In this document: piece after piece, positions 50,610 to 58,779 of the stretch | Layout of the letters: the number at the start of each line of letters is the position of its first letter | How positions within the stretch are numbered: the first letter of the stretch is position 1 | Origin: Falsihalocynthiibacter halioticoli | Lineage (GTDB): Bacteria > Pseudomonadota > Alphaproteobacteria > Rhodobacterales > Rhodobacteraceae | Reading direction: 5' to 3' | Assembly: GCF_025802015.1 (NCBI RefSeq) | Contig: NZ_JAOYFC010000002.1 | Coordinates: 620,001-684,000 of the forward strand | DNA: 64,000 nucleotides | The notes under the pieces: model-generated | Told to the model about the DNA's origin: nothing | Seen by the model: the letters and a program-made list of their open reading frames with translations, nothing else | Database searches by the model: none | Program-made: the position numbers and the translations under genes

Positions 50610-51881
50610 ATGAAACTTACAAATAAAGCAAAACTGCTTGGCGCGAGTGTTCTCGGTGCTATGACCGCCGCTTCGGTCGCCGGTGCGGAGCCTAAAACAA
50701 ATATGATGCACCAATGGGCGCAGGGCTCAGAAGCTGCAGCGATCGCAAAGCTTGGCGAAATGTATGAGGCTGCGGGGGGCACATGGGAGCAAACCGCGAT
50801 TTCCGGCCACACATCCAATACTCTGGCCAAATTGCGCTCTGATGTTGTTGCAGGCAACGCGCCTGCAGCTGTTCAGCTAAAGGGCCCTGAAATTGCAGAG
50901 TGGAATGCAATTGGTGCGACGGCAAATCTCGACGAGCTTGCAGCGGCTGAAGGTTGGGACAACGTAGTTGCTCCTGAGCTTGTTTCGGTTATGAAACCGA
51001 CAGGAAGTTGGGTCGCGGCGCCAATGAACATCCACCGCGTGAACTGGCTTTATAGCTCACCTAAAATCCTGAACGAGCTTGGTCTTGAAGTCCCTAAAAC
51101 TTGGGACGAGTTTAACGCCGCTTGCGATAAAATCACTGCCGCTGGTTACACATGTATTGCCCACGGTGCCGCCGATTGGTCCGACACAACAACCTTCGAC
51201 AGCGTTGTTTACGGCATGGACATCGACCTCTATCGCAAGGCGTTCCAAGAAGCGGACGTCGAAGCCATGCGCAGCCAAGGTATGATCGACGCATTTGCAC
51301 AACTCCGCAAAATGGTTGGCTACATGGATGATGGCATCAATGGCCGTTCATGGGAGCAATCCATGACGATGACCATGTCGGGCGAAGCGGCGTTCTTCCT
51401 GATGGGGGATTGGACAGTTGCCTCTGCCAACCTTGCCGGTTTTGTCGAAGGCGAAGATTACTACTGTAGCCAGACACCTGTAAACTGGGGTGGAAATGGC
51501 TTCATCCTGAACGCAGACTCCGTTGTGTTCTTCAATCAGAAGGACGAGGACTACATCGAAGGCCAGAAGCTTCTCGCGTCGATTATCATGTCCCCAGAGT
51601 TCCAAGTTACGTTCAACGTTGCCAAAGGTTCTATCCCGTCGCGTACGGATGTTGACCTTTCGGTTGGTGGCTTCACACAGTGCCAGCAACAAGGTCTTGA
51701 AGACCTCAAGGCATCTGTTGAGGAAGGAACACTGGTTCGCTCCATGGCGCACAATATGACTGTGCTGCAAAAGTATCGGGGCGCAATGATGGAAGTGATC
51801 ACAGAATTCGTCGCTGACGACTCGATCACACCAGAAGAAGCCGCAAACCAACTCGCGGACGCGGTTGAACTGCAAAGCTAA
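50610..51881 (+). CDS. Sugar ABC transporter substrate-binding protein
   Basis: 423 aa from the ATG at 50610, behind GGAGGA. Signal peptide (AKLLGASVLGAMTAASVAGA). It belongs to the family 1 solute-binding proteins for glucose, mannose or oligosaccharides: NMMHQWAQGSEAAAIAKLGEM, ISGHTSNTLAKLRSDVVAGNAPA, MNIHRVNWLYSSPKILNELG, AFFLMGDWT and RGAMMEVITEFV. Four cysteines near 190 to 390 may form disulfides. First gene of a typical SBP-permease-permease-ATPase operon. Confidence 0.9.
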   Translation: MKLTNKAKLLGASVLGAMTAASVAGAEPKTNMMHQWAQGSEAAAIAKLGEMYEAAGGTWEQTAISGHTSNTLAKLRSDVVAGNAPAAVQLKGPEIAEWNAIGATANLDELAAAEGWDNVVAPELVSVMKPTGSWVAAPMNIHRVNWLYSSPKILNELGLEVPKTWDEFNAACDKITAAGYTCIAHGAADWSDTTTFDSVVYGMDIDLYRKAFQEADVEAMRSQGMIDAFAQLRKMVGYMDDGINGRSWEQSMTMTMSGEAAFFLMGDWTVASANLAGFVEGEDYYCSQTPVNWGGNGFILNADSVVFFNQKDEDYIEGQKLLASIIMSPEFQVTFNVAKGSIPSRTDVDLSVGGFTQCQQQGLEDLKASVEEGTLVRSMAHNMTVLQKYRGAMMEVITEFVADDSITPEEAANQLADAVELQS

Positions 51882-51894
51882 GCAGTTTGCCACC

Positions 51895-51927
51895 AGCCGC
51901 GCCGCTTTCCCTTTGAGCGGCGCGGCT
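51895..51927 (+). other. Stem-loop between binding-protein and permease genes
   Basis: AGCCGCGCCGCT (51895-51906), 9-base loop, AGCGGCGCGGCT (51916-51927): perfect 12-bp stem just after the binding-protein stop. Such hairpins protect the 5' message so that the binding protein is made in large excess over the membrane proteins. Confidence 0.65.
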
Positions 51928-51956
51928 CCTGCATAAAGAATACCGCGGAGGACTAA

Positions 51957-52880
51957 ATGCAACGTAAACCCGCCCTCGGCTCTCAAGGCTGGGCAAACCG
52001 GCTCGCCGCGCTCACACCTCAAATGGTTTTGCTGCCGACACTGATTGCCGCGCTTGTCTATGTGGTGATTTTCTCACTCTGGACCCTGTGGATCTCGGTT
52101 TCACAATCGACTTTGCTTCCCAATATGGCCTACGGGGGGTTCGGCGAATATGCTTCGCTTTGGAAAAGCAAGCGTTGGATCGTATCCTATCAAAACCTAT
52201 TCCTCTTCGGCGCTCTCTATGTTTCCGGTTCCATTTTCTTCGGTACCCTACTCGCAATTCTGATCGACCAACGCGTTCGGTATGAATCGGTATGGCGTAC
52301 AATTTTCCTGTATCCGCTTGCGGTGTCATTCATCGTGACCGGCACGGTTTGGCGCTGGATTTTCCACCCGCAAACCGGCGTTGAGCTTGCTCTGCAAGAT
52401 TTAGGATGGATTGCCGCGAAATTTGACTGGATTACAGATCGCGACATGGCGATTTATGTGGTCGTCTTTACCGGCATCTGGCACGCGTCCGGCTTTGCCA
52501 TGGCACTTATTCTTGCAGGTCTGCGCTCTGTTGACGGTGATCTCGTGAAAGCCGCGCAAATCGACGGTGCCTCAATGCCTCGTATTTACCGCAAAGTGGT
52601 GCTTCCAACGATCTGGCCTATCTTCGTAGCCGTCACGGTTGTGTTGCTTCAATTCGCAATCAAAACTTATGACCTCGTTGTCGCACTAACCCAAGGCGGG
52701 CCAGGCGTATCAACAACAGTTCCCGCGATTGTTGTGTATGACCTGATGTTCCAACGAGGTCAGATCGCACAAGGTGCTGCCGCCGCAGTAATGATCCTTG
52801 TGGCTCTCGCTCTTGTTCTTGTTCCCTATGCGCTCTGGTCCGGCTGGCGCGCCCGTAAGGAGGCTCGCTCCCATGGCTGA
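51957..52880 (+). CDS. Sugar ABC transporter permease (first)
   Basis: 307 aa, six helices in the MalF/UgpA style. The EAA loop is at about residues 196-215 (KAAQIDGASMPRIYRKVVLP). Starts MQRKPALGSQGWANRLAAL after GGAGG. It pairs with the next permease and overlaps its start by 8 bases. Confidence 0.92.
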   Translation: MQRKPALGSQGWANRLAALTPQMVLLPTLIAALVYVVIFSLWTLWISVSQSTLLPNMAYGGFGEYASLWKSKRWIVSYQNLFLFGALYVSGSIFFGTLLAILIDQRVRYESVWRTIFLYPLAVSFIVTGTVWRWIFHPQTGVELALQDLGWIAAKFDWITDRDMAIYVVVFTGIWHASGFAMALILAGLRSVDGDLVKAAQIDGASMPRIYRKVVLPTIWPIFVAVTVVLLQFAIKTYDLVVALTQGGPGVSTTVPAIVVYDLMFQRGQIAQGAAAAVMILVALALVLVPYALWSGWRARKEARSHG

Positions 52881-53775
52881 CGCAACCACTCATCAGGAGT
52901 TTGACCCGCTTGCGACAGGCAGCAGGTCAAAACAGCGCCGCTCACGTGCTATTGTCTATACGTTGCTCGTTGTCTTTGCGCTCATCTATATCTCGCCCCT
53001 TCTCATCATCCTAACCAACGCCTTCCGCCCGTTGGAAGAGATCGTGCGTGAAGGGTTTATCTCTATGCCCAACAGCATGTCATTTGGGTATTGGGTCGAA
53101 GCATGGAGCACGTTCTGTATCGGCGGCACCTGTGAAGGCGTCTCGCGCTACTTCAGCAACACGCTGCTCATGACCGTTCCCGCAACAATCCTTTCGACGG
53201 CCTTTGGTGTGGTGAACGGCTACGCGCTTTCAAAATGGCGGTTCAAGGGTGATATGTGGGTATTCGGGCTAATTACACTTGGCGTGTTCCTTCCGGCCCA
53301 AATGACGCTGCTACCTTGGGCGTTCGTTCTGGGCAAGCTTGGTCTCTCGAACTCAATCGCGGGCCTTGTTCTTGTTCACACGGTTCAGGGCATCAGTTTT
53401 ACCACGCTCTTCTGCCGAAACTATTTCGTAAGCGTCCCTGACGATCTCATCAAAGCGGCGCGGATAGATGGCGCGGGCTTTTGGCGCATTTTCCGTCGGA
53501 TCATGCTTCCCCTGTCGCCTCCAATTCTGATCGTCTGCGTGATTTGGCAGTTCACAGGCATTTGGAACGAGTTCCTCTTTGGTACCGTTTTCACATCCGG
53601 TGCAAACCAGCCTATCACCTCTGCCATCGTGGCTTTCTCGGGCTCGGGAACTGGTGAGCGGCACTACAACGTTGAGGCCGCATCGGTGATCTTCGCCGCG
53701 CTTCCTCCGCTCTTCATCTACGTTATCGGCGGCAAATACTTTGTTCGGGGTCTGACCTCCGGCGCCGTGAAATAA
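52873..53775 (+). CDS. Sugar ABC transporter permease (second)
   Basis: 300 aa from the ATG at 52873 (MADATTHQEFDPLATG). MalG/UgpE-type with six helices; EAA loop KAARIDGAGFWRIFRRIMLP at about 194-213. AGGAG at the end of the preceding gene serves as ribosome site. Together with the first permease it builds the membrane pore. Confidence 0.92.
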   Translation: MADATTHQEFDPLATGSRSKQRRSRAIVYTLLVVFALIYISPLLIILTNAFRPLEEIVREGFISMPNSMSFGYWVEAWSTFCIGGTCEGVSRYFSNTLLMTVPATILSTAFGVVNGYALSKWRFKGDMWVFGLITLGVFLPAQMTLLPWAFVLGKLGLSNSIAGLVLVHTVQGISFTTLFCRNYFVSVPDDLIKAARIDGAGFWRIFRRIMLPLSPPILIVCVIWQFTGIWNEFLFGTVFTSGANQPITSAIVAFSGSGTGERHYNVEAASVIFAALPPLFIYVIGGKYFVRGLTSGAVK

Positions 53776-53786
53776 GGAAATCACCT

Positions 53787-54896
53787 ATGTCATCTTTGCA
53801 AATCAAAAATCTCCGCAAGAGCTATGGCGCGGTCGAAGTCCTCAAGGATATCAACCTCGAAGCCGAGTCAGGTGAGTTCGTTGCGCTTGTCGGCCCCTCG
53901 GGATGCGGAAAATCCACCCTGCTCTCAATTATTGCGGGGCTCGAAAGTGTCACATCGGGCGAGGTCTTAATTGAGGACCATGTTGTGAACGACGCCGCTC
54001 CAAAGGACCGCGACATCGCAATGGTGTTCCAATCCTATGCGCTTTATCCAACCATGACCGTGCGCCAGAATATGACGTTTGGCATGGAATGCCGCAACAT
54101 CGACAAAGCAACACAGGATGAAACCGTCAAACGCGTCGCCACCCTGCTGCAGATCGAACCGCTACTAAACCGCAAGCCTGGCCAGCTTTCTGGCGGTCAA
54201 CGCCAACGTGTTGCAATGGGCCGCGCGCTTGTTCGTGATCCCAAACTGTTCCTGTTTGACGAACCACTCTCGAACCTTGATGCAAAGCTTCGCGTAGAGA
54301 TGCGCAGCGAGATCAAGAAGCTTCACCAAACCGTTGGCCGAACAACCGTTTACGTGACCCACGATCAAATCGAAGCCATGACTTTGGCCACACGGATTGC
54401 TGTGATGTATCAAGGTGTCTTGCAGCAATACGACACGCCTAAAACCATCTATGAGAAACCAGCAAATACATTTGTCGCTGGCTTTATGGGCTCGCCGAAT
54501 ATGAACTTCTTTAAGGCAAAGGCCGTCAAGAACGGCGATGGGTTTAGCGTTGTCATCGAGGGTGGCGAAGGCACACCGCTACCTTTGCCAGCAGATCGCT
54601 ACGACACACTCACAGACGGGCAATCGATCATTTTCGGTGTTCGCCCAGAACACTTTAGCCCTGCATCCGACAACCGCGCAGAACGCAAAGGCATTGCTTC
54701 GGTTGCCGTTCCTGTTCGGGTGGATATGGACGAGCCAACCGGATCGGAGACCGTTTTGCTCACCACGATCGCAGGGCAGAACGCAACTATTGTTTGCGAG
54801 CCAGACGCAGCACCAGCCATTGGCGACACTGTCGATTTCGAGATCGACATGACCAAAATCAGCCTGTTTGATCGAAAGTCAGAACTGCGCCTTTAA
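53787..54896 (+). CDS. Sugar ABC transporter ATPase (UgpC/MsmK type)
   Basis: 369 aa. Walker A GPSGCGKSTLL (about 36-46), Q-loop FQSYALYPTMTV, signature LSGGQRQRVAMGRALVRDP (about 134-152), Walker B LFLFDEPLSNLD, switch YVTHDQIEAMTL. The C-terminal OB-type regulatory domain (about 235-369, FGVRPEHF) is typical of MalK-like ATPases shared between sugar importers. Last gene of the operon. Confidence 0.93.
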   Translation: MSSLQIKNLRKSYGAVEVLKDINLEAESGEFVALVGPSGCGKSTLLSIIAGLESVTSGEVLIEDHVVNDAAPKDRDIAMVFQSYALYPTMTVRQNMTFGMECRNIDKATQDETVKRVATLLQIEPLLNRKPGQLSGGQRQRVAMGRALVRDPKLFLFDEPLSNLDAKLRVEMRSEIKKLHQTVGRTTVYVTHDQIEAMTLATRIAVMYQGVLQQYDTPKTIYEKPANTFVAGFMGSPNMNFFKAKAVKNGDGFSVVIEGGEGTPLPLPADRYDTLTDGQSIIFGVRPEHFSPASDNRAERKGIASVAVPVRVDMDEPTGSETVLLTTIAGQNATIVCEPDAAPAIGDTVDFEIDMTKISLFDRKSELRL

Positions 54897-54912
54897 TACT
54901 GAAGATCTTATA

Positions 54913-55893
54913 TCAGGCCGCAACAACGTTCCCGACTTTGCGGCCTGTATCGACATAGCGATGCGCCTCTGGCAGTGCGTTTAGCGGATAGGTTCGATCA
55001 ATCACTGGCGCCAATGCGCGGGCCTCCACGATCTCGAGCACTTGGGACAGTTGCTCACGCAACTCTGCTGGCTTTAGCATCCCAGTCGCCGAAAACTGAG
55101 CGCGCTTCCGCCCGAATACTGAGGTGACAAGCGATGCCCCCAAAAGATCGCACCCGAGAACAGGGCAAATATAGCGACCATTGGGTGTCAAAACACGTTT
55201 AGCTTGCCCAAATGACGATACACCGAGCGTATCAAATATCACGTCGTAAGTGTCCGCGCCCATCGTGAAGTCTTCCTGGGAATAGTCGATCACGTGCCCT
55301 GCCCCGAGCGATGCAACAAGGCCCGCATTTCTCGCGCTGGTCGTCGCGCTTACTTCCGCTCCCATATGTGCCGCGATTTGTACAGCAGCACTTCCAAGGC
55401 TTCCAGATCCGCCCAAGATAAGAACGCGCGCGTTACGACGAACCGCGGCTATTCGGTGCAAGAAATTGTAAGAGGTAAGCGGACCATCACACATGACCGC
55501 TGCTTCTTCATGCGATAGCTCGCGCGGTTTTGGCATGATCACGCCGTTTTCATTCATCAAAATATGGCTGGCGTTTGCGCCGAACTGAAGGCCCGCTTCA
55601 CCAAACACCTCATCCCCAACGGCAAAGCGCGAGACTTCTCTGCCAACTGCGATGACCTCTCCCGAGAAACCCGCCCCGACAAGATCGTTACGGGGCTTCC
55701 TAAGACCTAGAAACAGCCGCGCGAATTTCGGCGTTCCTTCGCGGAGCATTGTGTCCGCACGCGTCACCGCTGACGCCTTTGTCTGGATCACGATCTCTTC
55801 TGGGCCAGGTTGCGATAGGACGTCCTGAAATGGGGTCAAAACCGCTGGTCCGCCATACTTCTGAATGCGCCATGCATTGCGATTGATTTTCAT
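54913..55893 (-). CDS. MDR-family NAD(P)-dependent oxidoreductase
   Basis: 326 aa from the ATG at 55893 (MKINRNAWRIQKYGG) behind GGAG. Zinc-free medium-chain reductase of the quinone-oxidoreductase type: GAGFSGEVIAVGREVSRFAVGDEVFGE, the nucleotide-binding VLILGGSGSLGSAAVQIA, then LGAGHVIDYSQEDF. No structural or catalytic cysteine cluster. It faces a LysR gene across 98 bases, the usual sign that the LysR controls it. Confidence 0.88.
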   Translation of the reverse strand: MKINRNAWRIQKYGGPAVLTPFQDVLSQPGPEEIVIQTKASAVTRADTMLREGTPKFARLFLGLRKPRNDLVGAGFSGEVIAVGREVSRFAVGDEVFGEAGLQFGANASHILMNENGVIMPKPRELSHEEAAVMCDGPLTSYNFLHRIAAVRRNARVLILGGSGSLGSAAVQIAAHMGAEVSATTSARNAGLVASLGAGHVIDYSQEDFTMGADTYDVIFDTLGVSSFGQAKRVLTPNGRYICPVLGCDLLGASLVTSVFGRKRAQFSATGMLKPAELREQLSQVLEIVEARALAPVIDRTYPLNALPEAHRYVDTGRKVGNVVAA

Positions 55894-55991
55894 TGTTCGC
55901 TCCAATTTTGTTGACGAAACCTGCTTAGAGGAGCAAAAAGGTTACGAATACTGACAAAAAGTGACCACATCGGTTAAAAAACGGACCACCT

Positions 55992-56876
55992 ATGATCGAT
56001 TGGAAGTCTCTTCCTGCTTTCCTCGCCGTTGCGCGAAATGGCTCACTCAGAGCCGCCGCCGACCAAAGTGACAGCACGCATGCCACTGTGCGGCGGCAAG
56101 TTGAGGCGCTTGAGGCGCAGCTTGGCGTGCAGCTTTTTCGACGTGCTGCCGATGGCCTTCACCTCACGGCTGCCGGCCGCACACTCCTACCCCGCGCCAT
56201 TGATGCAGAGGCCGCTCTCCTCCAAGGAACAAACGCGGTTAAAGGCCTTGACCGCGAAGCCTCTGGCCGTATCCGTCTTTCAGCAGACCCGATGACCGCC
56301 CATTTCCTCTTAGCGCCAGTTTTGGCTGAATTTGCAAAGCTTTACCCCGAAATTGACCTCGACCTGCAGTTATCGTTTGGCGTAGATTCAATTTCCAAGC
56401 TCGAAACCGATGTCTCTGTAAGGCACGTGACCGAAGTCACCGAAGATGCGGTTGGTCGCAAACTGTTCCCGCTTTCAATAGGAGTATTTGCTTCCGCCTA
56501 TTACATTACCAAAACACTGCCCGAAGCAGGCCCCAAAGGGCGCGGGTTAACTTGGATCGGCTATGGCGATGTTCCGGAGTTGAATGCTCTCATTCTCAAC
56601 TCGCCATTCCCCGAAGCAAAAGTCCGCCACACAATCCCCGACCCCGCTATGCATCTTCACATGGCGCGTGCCGGTGCAGGCATGACTGTTCTTGCGTCGT
56701 GGGTTCAGTCTGTGTTTCCCGAACTTCAACGCGTTCCGGGCACGGTGCTCGACGAGCGCAGATCGACCTGGGTGTTACTTCACAGCGATCTAAGGCGCGT
56801 AAAGAGAGTGCGCTTGTTTGTCGATTATCTCTGTGCCGCACTACTTGAGCGCCGCGCAGATTTCATCGGAACGTAG
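55992..56876 (+). CDS. LysR-family transcriptional regulator
   Basis: 294 aa. N-terminal helix-turn-helix (WKSLPAFLAVARNGSLRAAADQ, SDSTHATVRRQVEALEAQLG, FRRAADGLHLTAAGRTLL), then an effector domain. It starts MIDWKSLPAFL, 98 bases from the divergent oxidoreductase gene, and probably regulates that gene and itself from the shared region. Inducer unknown. Confidence 0.92.
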   Translation: MIDWKSLPAFLAVARNGSLRAAADQSDSTHATVRRQVEALEAQLGVQLFRRAADGLHLTAAGRTLLPRAIDAEAALLQGTNAVKGLDREASGRIRLSADPMTAHFLLAPVLAEFAKLYPEIDLDLQLSFGVDSISKLETDVSVRHVTEVTEDAVGRKLFPLSIGVFASAYYITKTLPEAGPKGRGLTWIGYGDVPELNALILNSPFPEAKVRHTIPDPAMHLHMARAGAGMTVLASWVQSVFPELQRVPGTVLDERRSTWVLLHSDLRRVKRVRLFVDYLCAALLERRADFIGT

Positions 56877-56882
56877 GGTGTC

Positions 56883-58424
56883 TTAGAGCATCCACTCAAC
56901 GGGCAACAAGCCTACAAACCACAGCAATCCACGCTGAAACGCCGTTGAGTTTGGCTCGTTCGCAAAAGTTCGGGTCGGGCCATTCTCGTCATATTGCACC
57001 CAAACCGTATCGCCATCGACGGTATGGGCGACCTGATAGGCATAGGTTGGTGCCTCAAGCTGTTTCGAGAGAAATTTCGTAATCGTTGGGCTGTCGACGA
57101 GAATTCCCATCTCTGTGTTGAGTTGGGCCGAACGGGGATCAAGATTGAATGAGCCTATAAACGCTTTTGTCCCATCGATTCCGAACACCTTCGCATGCAA
57201 ACCTGAAGCAGACCCCGCAAGAATCTGGGACAATGTGCGCTCGGCGTGTTCTTCACGCATGGCCCGCAACTCGAGCACTTCAACACCGCTTGAGATCAAA
57301 TCGTCTCGATATCGGATATAACCGGCATGTACCGGCATCACATCGGTCGAGTCATATGAATTCGTTAAAACCCGTGTCCGTACGCCACTTCGTGCGGCTG
57401 TGGTCAAGGTCTCCGTTCCGCGCTCGCCCGGGATGAAATATGCAGACACAAGATCGATTGATGATTGCGCCGCTTCGAGAAGCTCAAAAAGTTGAGTAAC
57501 AACAAGCTGATCATCCGTTGCTTGCCCCAATCCTTTAGCTGGGTCATCGACAAGCAAGCGTGCTGTTCCCCACTCAAACTCAATTGTGCGATCAATAAGG
57601 TCTTGGACAAATTCGTGCTCTTCAATGGCTTCCATATACCCAGCACCAAGTGCCGTCGCTCTTGCTTTGTCAGCATCCGCTTTAATCGAGGGCTCCCATA
57701 CCGACGCAAGGATTAAGTCTGCATCATAAGCGGAGCCGCTATTCCAATATGTGTCAAACGCAGCAGACACATCATCCACAATCGGCCCAATGGCGATCGT
57801 GTCCACGTCAAAATAATGCGCCCCTTCACCGAAAGCGAAATATATGTCGCCGATATTCCGACCGCCAACAATTGTTGTGACTCCATCAACTGTCATCGAT
57901 TTATTGTGCATTCGGCGATTTAGACGTTTGAAGTCAAAAAGGTAGGAAACCAGTTTTGGTTGGCGCAATGTGAATGGATTAAAAATACGAACCTGTGCCG
58001 ACGGGATTGCATCCAACTCCGCAAGCTTCTGGTCAAGACCACCTACGCCATTGTCATCAACCAACAGCCGTACGCGCACGCCTCGCTCTGCGGCTGCTCG
58101 AAGCTCATCAAGAAGCATCAGACCAGTGGTGTCGTGCTGCCAAATGTAATATTGCGCATCAATCGAGTTCTGAGCAGTTCTCGCCAACAATGCGCGGGCG
58201 GCGAATGCGTCCCGCCCATCGGTTAGTGGTCGTAGACCATTGAGATCTGAATGCGCTTCAACCGCTGACTTGATCGCCTGACCGAGATTTGTATCCCATT
58301 GCGGCTCTGATCTCGTTTCTGTGCTTGCAAAGTTTTCGTCTGGTAAGGGAAAGGCAATCCTCATTCCAACAACGAAGAGAGCAATGACCGCAGCAATAGC
58401 CAAAAGTACTCTGAGTAGACGCAT
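56883..58424 (-). CDS. Phospholipase D-family / cardiolipin synthase-like protein
   Basis: 513 aa with N-terminal membrane signal (VLLAIAAVIALFVVGM). Two HKD catalytic motifs: HNKSMTVDGVTTIVGGRNIG (about residue 175) and HAKVFGIDGTKAFIGSFNLD (about 410), with YIWQHDTTG near 95. Proteins of this shape hydrolyse or transfer phosphatidyl groups in the periplasm or membrane. It is apparently a single-gene unit transcribed leftward; its stop is 6 bases from that of the LysR gene. Confidence 0.88.
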   Translation of the reverse strand: MRLLRVLLAIAAVIALFVVGMRIAFPLPDENFASTETRSEPQWDTNLGQAIKSAVEAHSDLNGLRPLTDGRDAFAARALLARTAQNSIDAQYYIWQHDTTGLMLLDELRAAAERGVRVRLLVDDNGVGGLDQKLAELDAIPSAQVRIFNPFTLRQPKLVSYLFDFKRLNRRMHNKSMTVDGVTTIVGGRNIGDIYFAFGEGAHYFDVDTIAIGPIVDDVSAAFDTYWNSGSAYDADLILASVWEPSIKADADKARATALGAGYMEAIEEHEFVQDLIDRTIEFEWGTARLLVDDPAKGLGQATDDQLVVTQLFELLEAAQSSIDLVSAYFIPGERGTETLTTAARSGVRTRVLTNSYDSTDVMPVHAGYIRYRDDLISSGVEVLELRAMREEHAERTLSQILAGSASGLHAKVFGIDGTKAFIGSFNLDPRSAQLNTEMGILVDSPTITKFLSKQLEAPTYAYQVAHTVDGDTVWVQYDENGPTRTFANEPNSTAFQRGLLWFVGLLPVEWML

Positions 58425-58718
58425 TTTTCGTCCTTTCTCAACTGTAACTCATCTCTAGAAACGGCAAACCCAAAATCCAGAGTTGCGCGGCTACAGCTTA
58501 GGCAACATTCACCACTTGCGGCAAGCGGACAATTGATATCAGATTTTCTTATTTGATAACAGCAAATTAGGCCAAAAACTCTGTATCACAACCCAATCTA
58601 TTTTTACGCGTCTTAGGCGATTTTCACCGCGCTTTCGCGCCAAGCCCGACAACTTCAACCGAAAATATACTCTCAGCGTATCCTTCATCTCGAAAGCAGA
58701 CCGTCTTGCGTACCCGCC
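58425..58718. other. Noncoding region upstream of the PLD gene and copA
   Basis: About 290 bases without a gene. It holds the PLD promoter on the left and leads into the copA promoter on the right. Confidence 0.45.
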
Positions 58719-58749
58719 TTGACCTTCCCATTACTGGAAGGTCTATATC
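58719..58749 (+). promoter_or_regulatory. CueR-type promoter of copA
   Basis: TTGACC (58719-58724), 19-base spacer, TATATC (58744-58749), with the dyad ACCTTCC-CATTACT-GGAAGGT (58722-58742). This is almost the textbook CueR operator. copA begins 30 bases downstream and the regulator is encoded right after copA. Confidence 0.88.
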
Positions 58750-58779
58750 AAACTGCATGAGCAGAATCGCGAGTGATCT

